From positions 1-17,365 of the forward strand of contig CAVDLI010000030.1 of NCBI GenBank assembly GCA_963609725.1: DNA of 17,365 nucleotides, in the 5' to 3' direction. Position 1 is the stretch's first letter; each line of letters opens with the position of its first letter. The notes under the pieces were generated by a model that saw nothing but the letters and a program-made list of their open reading frames with translations, searched no databases and was not told where the DNA came from. Made by a program: the position numbers and the translations under genes. The stretch comes from UBA9732 sp963609725. Its GTDB lineage: Bacteria > Spirochaetota > Spirochaetia > Sphaerochaetales > Sphaerochaetaceae. Below are positions 1 to 5,954 of the stretch, piece by piece.

Positions 1-278
1 AAGGGTGGAGACAAGGTTATATGAAATATGAACTAAATCTTATAGAACAATACAAGGATGGTGTAGCTGAAGGTTTTTCTGAAGGATTGTCGCAAGGTGA
101 AGCTAGAGGTTTGGCTCAAGGTAAGGCAGAGGGTTTAGCTCAAGGTCTTTCTCAAGGAAAAGCAGAAGAAAAACAACGTATTGTTAAAAAGATGTACTTT
201 GATGGACTTTCTACTGAAAAGATTTCTCAATACGTTGCAATTCCAGTCGAGCAAGTTCAGAACATATTGAAATCCTAA
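1..278 (+). CDS. Rpn-family nuclease/transposase-like protein, C-terminal fragment
   Basis: Only the end of this gene is in the window. The frame is open to the left edge (from base 3), and the Met codon at 21 is probably internal. The visible 85 residues start with a short helix-like stretch. A glycine-rich repeat follows, in which EG, QG or RG recurs every four residues (SEGLSQGEARGLAQGKAEG and on to about residue 48). The last part, KKMYFDGLSTEKISQYVAIP, resembles a small HTH-like tail. This alternating E/Q-G repeat followed by 'KKM..DGLS.E.I' is the usual C-terminus of Rpn (PD-(D/E)XK) recombination-promoting nucleases, which are common in Treponema genomes. The nuclease domain is outside the window, so activity cannot be judged. 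The family call is good and the exact function is unknown. Confidence 0.6.
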   Translation, partial: GWRQGYMKYELNLIEQYKDGVAEGFSEGLSQGEARGLAQGKAEGLAQGLSQGKAEEKQRIVKKMYFDGLSTEKISQYVAIPVEQVQNILKS

Positions 279-285
279 AAAGGTA

Positions 286-315
286 CAAAAAAACTCCCAA
301 GAAATCTTGGGAGTT
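286..315 (-). terminator. Intrinsic terminator of tRNA-Gly
   Basis: A 10-bp perfect stem (AACTCCCAAG / CTTGGGAGTT, 292-301 with 306-315) encloses a 4-nt loop. On the minus strand it is followed by a run of seven T (A-run 286-292 on +). It lies four bases past the 3' end of the minus-strand tRNA, so it ends that transcript. There is no T-run on the plus side, so it is not an obvious terminator for the Rpn gene. Confidence 0.85.
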
Positions 316-318
316 ATA

Positions 319-390
319 AGCAGCAGACGAGATTCGAACTCGCGTAGGCCACCTTGGCAAGGTGGTGCGTAACCACTACGCTACTGCTGC
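319..390 (-). tRNA. tRNA-Gly (anticodon GCC)
   Basis: Read on the minus strand, a full cloverleaf forms. The 7-bp acceptor stem is GCAGCAG/CTGCTGC, the 4-bp D stem is GCGT/ACGC, and the anticodon stem is CCACC/GGTGG with loop TTGCCAA. The variable region is five bases, and the T arm is GCGAG-TTCGAAT-CTCGT. The anticodon GCC reads GGC and GGU glycine codons. The discriminator base is T (position 319), as expected for bacterial tRNA-Gly. CCA is not encoded and must be added after transcription. The gene stands alone with its own promoter (403-431) and terminator (286-315). Confidence 0.95.
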
Positions 391-402
391 AAGACAGTAC
401 GT

Positions 403-431
403 CTTATAACATTTTTGAGAAAGTTAGGCAA
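403..431 (-). promoter_or_regulatory. tRNA-Gly promoter
   Basis: On the minus strand, TTGCCT (-35, 426-431), a 17-bp spacer and TATAAG (-10, 403-408) lie just before the tRNA; TG precedes the -10 one base away. The predicted start is near 396, about six bases before the mature 5' end. A small inverted repeat (AAGAC/GTCTT, 391-405) overlaps the -10. Confidence 0.7.
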
Positions 432-461
432 TAGGCCTACCAATTTTTTGGTAAAAAGATA

Positions 462-490
462 TTGAAACATTCCTAGAGATTGGATACATT
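462..490 (+). promoter_or_regulatory. Candidate metK promoter
   Basis: TTGAAA (462-467), a 17-bp spacer and TACATT (485-490) fit a sigma-70 promoter. The predicted start near 497 falls at the first base of a hairpin, leaving a leader of about 104 nt before metK. This is the best-scoring pair I can see by eye in 391-600. Confidence 0.55.
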
Positions 491-496
491 CCTTGA

Positions 497-600
497 GGAG
501 AAAGGGCTGTAGCTTTTGCAACACTTTCTCATATAACAATTTTTTGACGGGATTTAAGCTCTACTTGCTCCGTCTAAGAAATAGCTAAAGGAGGGAAAAC
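497..600 (+). promoter_or_regulatory. Structured 5' leader of metK, class unknown
   Basis: Two hairpins are visible. The first is GAGAAAG-[GGC bulge]-TGTAGC, TTTT loop, GCAACA-CTTTCTC (498-530), followed ten bases later by T6 (540-545). The second is GACGG/CCGTC (546-550 with 570-574). An alternative pairing, TTT.AGCT (553-560) with AGCTAAA (583-589), would use up part of the second hairpin and reach the first bases of the Shine-Dalgarno AAAGGAGGG (587-595). I could not match it to the consensus of SAM-I, SAM-II or SMK riboswitches. A regulatory role is inferred only from its place before a SAM synthetase gene and from the competing structures. Confidence 0.4.
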
Positions 601-1665
601 ATGGCATTGTTTTCTACAGAGATGGTCAGTAAATACCATCCAGACAAGTTTGCAGATCAAATTTCTGATGCAATTCTAACTTATTATCTTAAGAATGACC
701 CTTATGCACACGTAGCTTGCGAATGTATGGCAAAGGGCAGCACTGTCGTACTTGGGGGCGAAATAACTTCAAATGTTGACCACGGCGAAGCACACCACGA
801 AGAAATTGTACAAAACGTGGCACAAAAATTGGGTTACGCTGTGGACAAAGTAATTGACCTCGTTACGCCACAATCCACGCAAATTGGAAACGCTGTCACA
901 AGTTGCAAGAATCTTGGAGCCGGCGACCAGGGCATGATGTTTGGATATGCGTGTAAGGGGGGCAAATATCACTTACCATACGGACAAGAACTTGCAATCA
1001 GTATTATTAACGCAATAGAGACCGATATCCTTGTAAATCCAAATTCTATTTTCAAAGGCGATGCCAAAACGCAAGTCACAACAAATTTAGACACGCGCGG
1101 ATACAAAAAGGACGTGGACACAGTTTTAGTATCGGTCTGCCATAAAGAAGGGCTGTCATTAGAAGATGTCAAAGCGTATGTAATGAGCCTTTTGGAGCGT
1201 GTTCCAGGTGCGTTAGATGGTAAAGTTTTGATAAATCCGGCAGGAATTTGGACTTTAGGAGGGCCAACTGCTGACTGTGGTCTTACAGGGCGAAAGATTG
1301 TATGCGACCAGTATGGCGGTTATGCTCCAGTTGGAGGGGGTGCTTTCAGTGGTAAAGACCCAACCAAAGTGGACCGTAGTGCTTCTTATATGGCGCGCCG
1401 TATTGCTGTAGATTTAGTCAAAAAATATGACCTTGAAGATTGCACTGTCCAGCTTGCTTATGCAATAGGAAAGAGCTTACCAGTTTCTGCAAGTGCAATA
1501 GGCCATTATTCTGACGGCTCATTATTTAATGACGGTAGTTTGTTATATGATGAATATGACTTAACTCCAGAGGGTATGATTAATTTCTTGTCCCTTAGAA
1601 CTTTGGATTATAGTGCAATCTCAGGGGGCAATCACATGATTCATTTCCCGGAAGTACTTTCATAA
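601..1665 (+). CDS. metK: S-adenosylmethionine synthetase
   Basis: This enzyme makes SAM from methionine and ATP, releasing phosphate and pyrophosphate; it is cytosolic. Signature residues are present: HPDK (13-16), the GAGDQGMMFGYA box (106-117), KTQVT (156-160), the GLTGRKI segment (227-233), and the phosphate loop GGGAFSGKDPTKVDRS (245-260). At 354 residues it is shorter than the usual 380-400. The mobile active-site loop before GAGDQG is reduced (only about 15 residues after the TPQST motif), and the C-terminus stops at GGNHMIHFPEVLS, about 15 residues before the E. coli end. The start is supported by a strong AAAGGAGGG five bases upstream. A leader with alternative pairings lies upstream. 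The enzyme looks active because the catalytic residues I can check are intact. Confidence 0.96.
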   Translation: MALFSTEMVSKYHPDKFADQISDAILTYYLKNDPYAHVACECMAKGSTVVLGGEITSNVDHGEAHHEEIVQNVAQKLGYAVDKVIDLVTPQSTQIGNAVTSCKNLGAGDQGMMFGYACKGGKYHLPYGQELAISIINAIETDILVNPNSIFKGDAKTQVTTNLDTRGYKKDVDTVLVSVCHKEGLSLEDVKAYVMSLLERVPGALDGKVLINPAGIWTLGGPTADCGLTGRKIVCDQYGGYAPVGGGAFSGKDPTKVDRSASYMARRIAVDLVKKYDLEDCTVQLAYAIGKSLPVSASAIGHYSDGSLFNDGSLLYDEYDLTPEGMINFLSLRTLDYSAISGGNHMIHFPEVLS

Positions 1666-1721
1666 ACTAAAGAACTGTGTCAAAAGAATTTGAGAAAAAG
1701 ATTAGTTTTATCCTAATTTGA

Positions 1722-1750
1722 TTGTAATGTTTGAACGCTTTTACTATATT
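1722..1750 (+). promoter_or_regulatory. Promoter of the SLC13/ArsB-like permease gene
   Basis: TTGTAA (1722-1727), a 17-bp spacer and TATATT (1745-1750). The predicted start near 1757 lies inside the first arm of the palindrome at 1753-1782, so the mRNA would begin almost at the hairpin. The same box types (TTGTA., TATATT) precede mnmA. Confidence 0.6.
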
Positions 1751-1752
1751 AA

Positions 1753-1782
1753 AGAGGTTTTTGCAGTTTTGCAGGAACCTCT
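1753..1782 (+). repeat. GAGGTT-TTGCA hairpin palindrome, copy 1
   Basis: A 13-bp stem (AGAGGTTTTTGCA with TGCAGGAACCTCT, including two G-T pairs) encloses a 4-nt loop GTTT. It is the best-paired member of the intergenic palindrome family. It lies 50 nt before the permease start, at the predicted 5' end of the mRNA. No T-run follows on either strand, so it is not a classical terminator. The compensating G-T pairs suggest the RNA fold matters rather than the DNA palindrome. Confidence 0.8.
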
Positions 1783-1832
1783 AAACAAGTGTGTTTCAGT
1801 TATGAGCTACATAATTTAAGGAGTAACCTCAA

Positions 1833-3149
1833 ATGTCTTTTCCAACCTTGTTGGCTTTAGTGATTTTCGTATTAACATATGCTTTAATGATGGTCTTTCA
1901 AAAAAAAAGGCCATTTGTTGCATGTGGTTCTGCTTTAATTTTTTTACTTCTAGGCCTTTTGGGTTTTTGGAAAATGGGCATAAAAGAGGCCTTTAATGCT
2001 ATTGATTTTAATGTTCTTTTAATGATAGCTGGTACAATGGGAACTGTTACTTTATTCATTGACAGTAAAATGCCACAGCGTATGGCTGAACAAATTATAA
2101 GCAAAGTGCCAAATACAATGTGGGCTGTAGCCATTCTTACATTGTTTGCTGGAGTTATATCGGCATTTGTGGACAATGTTGCAACAGTGCTAATGGTGGC
2201 TCCAATTGGACTTGCTATATGTAAAAAGCTTGGTATATCGCCAGTTTCAGTCATCATTTGCATTGCTGTTTCTTCTAATCTCCAAGGAGCAGCCACACTT
2301 GTGGGAGACACAACGTCTATTCTTTTGGGAGGTGCTGCCAATATGGATTTCTTGGACTTCTTTGTCATGAACGGCAAACCTGGAATGTTCTTTGCCACTG
2401 AACTTGGCGCGTTAGTATCGGTCTTAATTGTTTTGTTTCTTTTTCGAAAAGAAAAACAGCCAATTCATGCTGTCGTAGAGACTTCTGTAGAAGATTACGT
2501 TCCCACATTTCTCATGATTGCCAATGTTGTTCTTTTGATTTTTGCTTCTTTTGTGCCATCTCCATTTTCTCCTTTATCGTACAAACTCTGGACTCTTAGA
2601 AATGGCCTTATTTGCGTTCTAATTTGCATTGTTGGAGTAATTTACGAGTGCTTGAAAAATGGAAACTCCAAGCCTTTGGAAAACGTTTTGACAAATCTAG
2701 ATTTAGATACTCTTTTTATTCTAATTGGGCTTTTTGTTGTTATTGAGGGTATTCGCTCCGCCGGTGTTATTGACCTCATTGCAAGTCTTTTTTACAAAAT
2801 TGCAGGCAATAATCCGTTTCTTCTTTATACTCTCATCGTTTTTATTTCTGTTGCACTGTCAGCATTCATTGACAACATTCCATATGTCACGACAATGATT
2901 CCGGTTGTCACAAGTCTTTCAGCTATGATGAATATGAGTCCTCTTGTTTTTTATTTTGGGCTTCTCATTGGCGCAACATTAGGTGGCAACCTTACTCCAA
3001 TTGGCGCATCTGCAAATATTACAGCTATTGGCATACTTCGCAAAAATGGTTACGAGGTTCGCAATTCCACTTTCCTTAAGATTGGAGTCCCTTTTACATT
3101 GGCAGCAGTAGTGACGGGGTATGGTTTCATTTGGTTCTTCTGGCACTAA
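1833..3149 (+). CDS. ArsB/NhaD/SLC13-type (ion transporter superfamily) permease
   Basis: This 438-residue membrane protein has about eleven hydrophobic segments spread over its whole length. It carries the paired signatures of the ion transporter superfamily: FVDNVATVLMVAPI in the first half, and FIDNIPYVTTMIPV followed by GNLTPIGASANI in the second, which reflects the internal repeat of this fold. NhaD, ArsB and CitM/SLC13 carriers share these motifs, so the substrate (sodium/proton exchange, arsenite, or a di- or tricarboxylate) cannot be fixed from sequence. No arsenic genes are nearby. The start has a good ribosome site (TAAGGAG) eight bases upstream. The bases AACCTC (1825-1830) between that site and the ATG repeat the 3' arm of the upstream hairpin. 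Confidence 0.85.
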   Translation: MSFPTLLALVIFVLTYALMMVFQKKRPFVACGSALIFLLLGLLGFWKMGIKEAFNAIDFNVLLMIAGTMGTVTLFIDSKMPQRMAEQIISKVPNTMWAVAILTLFAGVISAFVDNVATVLMVAPIGLAICKKLGISPVSVIICIAVSSNLQGAATLVGDTTSILLGGAANMDFLDFFVMNGKPGMFFATELGALVSVLIVLFLFRKEKQPIHAVVETSVEDYVPTFLMIANVVLLIFASFVPSPFSPLSYKLWTLRNGLICVLICIVGVIYECLKNGNSKPLENVLTNLDLDTLFILIGLFVVIEGIRSAGVIDLIASLFYKIAGNNPFLLYTLIVFISVALSAFIDNIPYVTTMIPVVTSLSAMMNMSPLVFYFGLLIGATLGGNLTPIGASANITAIGILRKNGYEVRNSTFLKIGVPFTLAAVVTGYGFIWFFWH

Positions 3150-3252
3150 TTCTCTTGACCTTTTTCCACAATATTCGTTGTCGCAATAGAATGAGCCGTG
3201 CGCCATGTTGTACTGTCCTGTGTTTTGCTCAAACGAGGCTCCTGAAAATTAA

Positions 3253-3337
3253 AAAATAAACAAAATTAACTAGTTTTTTGTTTTTTAGCTTAGAAAATAA
3301 ACAAAAAAACAAAGTTTTTGCAAATTTTGTTTATTTT
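3253..3337. terminator. A/T palindromes between convergent genes, probable two-way terminator
   Basis: Two direct copies of AAAATAAACAAAA (3253-3265 and 3294-3306) are followed by their inverse TTTTGTTTATTTT (3325-3337), giving a 13-bp stem for the second copy. The first copy can pair less well with the T-rich stretch 3274-3287. The stems are A/T only with T-runs on both strands. The location between the permease (+) and bioN (-) ends fits bidirectional termination. The remaining flanks (3150-3252 and 3338-3417) show no gene. A small GGAGA/TCTCC hairpin at 3362-3375 has no clear role. Confidence 0.6.
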
Positions 3338-3417
3338 TACTTCAAAATTACTTCAATCACAGGAGAGCCATCTCCAATGGTAGGGCTTTTGAGCTTTCTG
3401 TTTTGCTATTAAACGAC

Positions 3418-4221
3418 TTATGGTTCTGCCAAAAACCTGTTTTTAATAGAAAGGAGAGTGTCGTTTGCTTTTTTTATGCTAAGAGATATGAAAACTGGCA
3501 TTAAAACTAAGATTTTGCGAATACCTCTTTTACCTTGTCTTGCACGCCAAGCCTTATCAAGACTAGCCCAAATAGAAAAAAGCTGTGGCAAGAAATTAAG
3601 AAAGAGTGCAAACGCTTTTGAAAAAGTCAATTTTGCGTGACCAAACGTTACACCAAGTTCTATTTTCTCAAGAGCTTCTCTAATTTCTCTGTGGCTAGTA
3701 GTTCTGAAAAAAATGGAAGTATAAGTCATAGCAACAACAAGACGAGACAAAAGCATATAATTCCCATTTGCAAGAACAACAGAAAAGAATGCTTTTAAGT
3801 TATTAAGAAAAGAAGATATTTTTTGAAGTGCTGCACTAGAAAATTTTGAATTAGAAATATTTGTACTAGAAAGGTCAGCACCTTGAATACTTAAATCTTG
3901 AATACTTTGGATACTTGCATCTTGAATATTCCCACTAATTAGCATTGGAGTTTTATCAAAAAGAAGAGTAGAGAAAATATCTATTAATGCAATGATTAAA
4001 CAGTAATAAAAAATGGGTCTTAAATCTCTAAAAAAATCTCTCGTTGAAATCTTAGCTATAAACGACAGAATAAATGCAAGTACAAATAACGCAACATGGC
4101 AAGGCCAATCAGTCAAATGCAAAATTAGAGGAATACAAAATAACACAACAAGCTTAATTATTGCAGGTGTTTTATGTATGAGGCTGTTTCTTTTTTTGTA
4201 AGATAAAATTGCTTCTGCCAT
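3418..4221 (-). CDS. bioN: Biotin ECF transporter transmembrane protein (EcfT/BioN type)
   Basis: This is the membrane coupling subunit of an energy-coupling-factor importer; it joins the substrate binder BioY to the ATPase. The 267 residues show hydrophobic segments near 22-38, 42-57, 68-88, 144-172 and 236-249. The charged coupling helices near 177-233 carry REALEKIELG and the basic ARQGKRG, as in CbiQ/EcfT proteins. An odd hydrophilic stretch at about 97-133 (IQDASIQSIQDLSIQGADL and on) repeats itself at both the DNA and protein level, and has a hydrophobic residue every five positions like a pentapeptide repeat. It sits between membrane segments and is not typical of the family. The biotin assignment rests on the bioY neighbour. 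The gene follows bioM after 170 nt, most of which is a tandem repeat. An in-frame TAG directly precedes the ATG, fixing the start. The ribosome site is weak (GGGA). Confidence 0.85.
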   Translation of the reverse strand: MAEAILSYKKRNSLIHKTPAIIKLVVLFCIPLILHLTDWPCHVALFVLAFILSFIAKISTRDFFRDLRPIFYYCLIIALIDIFSTLLFDKTPMLISGNIQDASIQSIQDLSIQGADLSSTNISNSKFSSAALQKISSFLNNLKAFFSVVLANGNYMLLSRLVVAMTYTSIFFRTTSHREIREALEKIELGVTFGHAKLTFSKAFALFLNFLPQLFSIWASLDKAWRARQGKRGIRKILVLMPVFISLSIKKANDTLLSIKNRFLAEP

Positions 4222-4328
4222 CTATTTTCCCATGCTATCTATTGCGAATGTCGTTTGCCACACATGCCATCTATTTTTCCATGCTATTTATTTGCTCATG
4301 CCATCTATTGCAAATGCCATCCCATTAC
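4215..4328 (-). repeat. 16-17 bp tandem repeat covering the bioN start
   Basis: On the plus strand, units resembling GCCATCTATTTGCCAT start at about 4217, 4234, 4250, 4266, 4283, 4300 and 4316, with spacings of 17, 16, 16, 17, 17 and 16. On the minus strand the unit reads roughly GCAAATAGATGGCATG, so most units carry an ATG and a TAG, and the first unit supplies the true bioN start. Short open frames result, for example ATG-GGA-AAA-TAG immediately before bioN, and ATG-GCA-TGA. The remaining spacer (4329-4391) shows nothing I can name. Confidence 0.75.
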
Positions 4329-4391
4329 CCAATACTGTTTAATTGCATTTGAAACCTAATTCTTTATTTCCAAAACAAATATAACTCAAAA

Positions 4392-5144
4392 TCATCTCCA
4401 AACCAAAGAACTTAGACTGTTATAAGAAGTAAGAGGATTTCTAATCCCCCACAACTCGCTATTAGAAGAAAGCTCTAAAAGCCCGTCTTGAGGCGAGCCT
4501 TCAAATAAAAGCTGACCTTTTTTAAGAACAATAAAATGATTTGCTAAAGCTAAGCATTTTTCAATTTCATGGGTTAAAATTACAATAGTTTTTCCGTTTG
4601 CCAATAACTCTTCTACAAGCGAATTGACATCTTTAACTCCAGCATAATCAAGATTACTATAAGGCTCATCCATGATAACAATATCAAATCCAAGAGCAAG
4701 AATAGATGCAATTGCAAGCCGACGTTTTTCTCCGCCTGAAAGGAAATGCGACATTTCATCTTTTTTTTCATAAAGGCGAACTTTTTTCAAACTATCATTT
4801 GCCTTTTCCATAGCACAAGAAGACTTAATACCAATATTGGAAAGACCAAAGCACACATCTTCTAAAGGAGTTTCTCCTAAAATTTGAGAGTCTGCATCTT
4901 GAAAAACTAATCCCACTTTTGAAGCTGTATGAACATTTCCAGCTGTAGGTTTCTCTAAACCGGCAATAATTGTCATAAGAAGACTTTTACCCGACCCATT
5001 TTCTCCACTTATGATAGACAGTTTTCCCTTTGGAATAACTAAACTCACATTATCTAAAGCCTTGAAAGTACCACCATTAGGAGACGCAAACACTTTGGAG
5101 ACATTTTTTACTTCAATTGCAATTTCGCAAGTACCATTATTCAT
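4392..5144 (-). CDS. bioM: Biotin ECF transporter ATPase (BioM type)
   Basis: This is the ABC ATPase that drives biotin uptake with BioN and BioY, on the cytoplasmic face. With the chosen start it has 250 residues. Features are Walker A GENGSGKS (47-54), the Q-loop at Q82 (FQDADSQ), the signature LSGGEKRR (135-142), Walker B DIVIMDE (154-160), the D-loop SNLD, and the H-loop LTHE (His192). All catalytic residues are intact. A longer in-frame start at 5195 exists but would run 59 nt into bioY and add 17 residues with no homology. The ATG at 5144 overlaps the bioY stop by eight bases, which points to translational coupling, as no strong ribosome site is present. ECF ATPases are similar to each other, so the biotin call comes from the operon. 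Confidence 0.9.
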   Translation of the reverse strand: MNNGTCEIAIEVKNVSKVFASPNGGTFKALDNVSLVIPKGKLSIISGENGSGKSLLMTIIAGLEKPTAGNVHTASKVGLVFQDADSQILGETPLEDVCFGLSNIGIKSSCAMEKANDSLKKVRLYEKKDEMSHFLSGGEKRRLAIASILALGFDIVIMDEPYSNLDYAGVKDVNSLVEELLANGKTIVILTHEIEKCLALANHFIVLKKGQLLFEGSPQDGLLELSSNSELWGIRNPLTSYNSLSSLVWR

Positions 5145-5832
5145 GATTTGCACCAACATCATTTGAATTGGCAGCGCTAGCATCTGGTACTTCATTATCT
5201 ATTACACTATTGTCTACTGCGCTAGTACCAGTTTTGACATTATCTTTTCCAAAAATATACGTTGCAGCAGTATTTCTAAGTTTTGATGCTAGCAAAATTG
5301 CAACTACCATCTTAACAACATCACCTGGGATATAAGGAATTACACACAACGCCAACGTTTGAGAGAACGTCTTATTCATAGAGAACATAAAATGCAGAAC
5401 CCCTGGGATATACATTACAACAAAACCCAAAACAGTAGCCAAAACCAGCCTAAAGACCGATGTTTTTTTGCCATAGCATGGTTTTTGGGATATTAAACCA
5501 GATACAAGAGTTGCCAAAGCATATCCATATAAAAACCCACCCGTAGGCCCTAGAAACCTTGCAATGCCACCAGTTCCACCAGAGAAAATAGGAAGCCCAA
5601 GAGCTCCGGCACCCAAGAAAAGAAGAGTTGCAAAACTTCCCCAAGCAGGACCCAGCATAAGACCAGTTACAACAACTAGCATATTTTGAAGAACTATGGG
5701 AACAGGAGTTCCCACTACAGGAATTGAAATAAAACCGCATACAGAAATCAATGCTGCAAAAAGAGCAACATATATCATTTTTTGAGAAACTTTTTGTTTG
5801 TTAGCACTGTTGTCATTTGTATTATTTTTCAT
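5137..5832 (-). CDS. bioY: Biotin transporter substrate-binding subunit
   Basis: This is the membrane S component that binds biotin; with BioM and BioN it makes the complete BioMNY importer. The family core spans residues about 17-195 with six hydrophobic segments. It includes PVVGTPVPIVLQNMLVV near the N-terminus, the glycine-rich FSGGTGGIARFLGPTGGFLYGY, and the late segment YIPGDVVKMVVAILLA, all typical of BioY. The usual length is about 190 residues. This one has 231 because of a polar, Asn/Asp-rich tail of roughly 35 residues after the last membrane helix, whose role is unknown. There is no ribosome site before the ATG, and a -10 box lies seven bases upstream, suggesting a leaderless mRNA. 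No biotin synthesis genes are in the window. First gene of bioYMN. Confidence 0.94.
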   Translation of the reverse strand: MKNNTNDNSANKQKVSQKMIYVALFAALISVCGFISIPVVGTPVPIVLQNMLVVVTGLMLGPAWGSFATLLFLGAGALGLPIFSGGTGGIARFLGPTGGFLYGYALATLVSGLISQKPCYGKKTSVFRLVLATVLGFVVMYIPGVLHFMFSMNKTFSQTLALCVIPYIPGDVVKMVVAILLASKLRNTAATYIFGKDNVKTGTSAVDNSVIDNEVPDASAANSNDVGANHE

Positions 5833-5839
5833 GGCTTAG

Positions 5840-5869
5840 ATACTAGCACAAAAAGCCTTTTGTAGTCAC
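5840..5869 (-). promoter_or_regulatory. Candidate bioY promoter with palindromic spacer
   Basis: On the minus strand, GTGACT (-35, 5864-5869), an 18-bp spacer and TAGTAT (-10, 5840-5845), then only seven bases to the bioY ATG. The spacer contains a near-perfect palindrome, ACAAAAAG/CCTTTTGT (5848-5863), a possible operator. It does not match the known BirA box (TTGTAAACC with its inverse). Confidence 0.45.
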
Positions 5870-5887
5870 TTGTAATAAAACTATATT
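5860..5887 (+). promoter_or_regulatory. Candidate mnmA promoter
   Basis: TTGTAG (5860-5865), a 16-bp spacer and TATATT (5882-5887), with a start near 5894. Its -35 overlaps the -35 of the divergent bioY promoter, so the two cannot easily be occupied together. A palindrome follows in the leader. Confidence 0.6.
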
Positions 5888-5910
5888 CCAATGTACATTT
5901 CACGTATTAG

Positions 5911-5931
5911 AGAGGTTTTTCAAAAACCTCT
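5911..5931 (+). repeat. GAGGTTTTT palindrome, copy 2
   Basis: AGAGGTTTTT and AAAAACCTCT form a perfect 10-base inverted repeat around a single C. In RNA it would be a hairpin in the mnmA leader, about 17 nt after the predicted start and 24 nt before the ATG. It lacks the GCA core of other copies and has no T-run after it. Confidence 0.75.
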
Positions 5932-5954
5932 ATGTTCATGCATTAGGAGTTGCC

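Noticed and set aside
433..440. TAGGCCTA palindrome upstream of the tRNA promoter
   Set aside because: Eight bases are too short to distinguish from chance.
497..600. Known SAM riboswitch classes in the metK leader
   Set aside because: I looked for SAM-I, SAM-II and SMK core motifs by eye and found no convincing match, so I report only an unclassified leader.
1701..1717. metK terminator (ATTAG/CTAAT)
   Set aside because: It has only five A/T-rich pairs and no T-run, too weak to claim.
1898..2398. Minus-strand frame of 166 codons inside the permease gene
   Set aside because: It is antisense to conserved transporter motifs and its composition looks like a reverse shadow of hydrophobic codons.
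2979..3206. Minus-strand frame of 75 codons with several cysteines, overlapping the permease end
   Set aside because: It lies mostly opposite a well-supported membrane protein gene, has no ribosome site that I can see, and its cysteine pattern fits no known motif.
4215..4328. CRISPR array
   Set aside because: The repeats are contiguous with a period of 16-17 bp and no unique spacers, and no cas genes are present.
5145..5195. Longer start for bioM
   Set aside because: It would overlap bioY by 59 nt and add 17 residues without family support. The 8-nt overlap start is more typical of coupled genes.
5833..5954. BirA operator before bioY
   Set aside because: The TTGTAAACC half-site and its spaced inverse are not present; only an unrelated 16-bp palindrome is.
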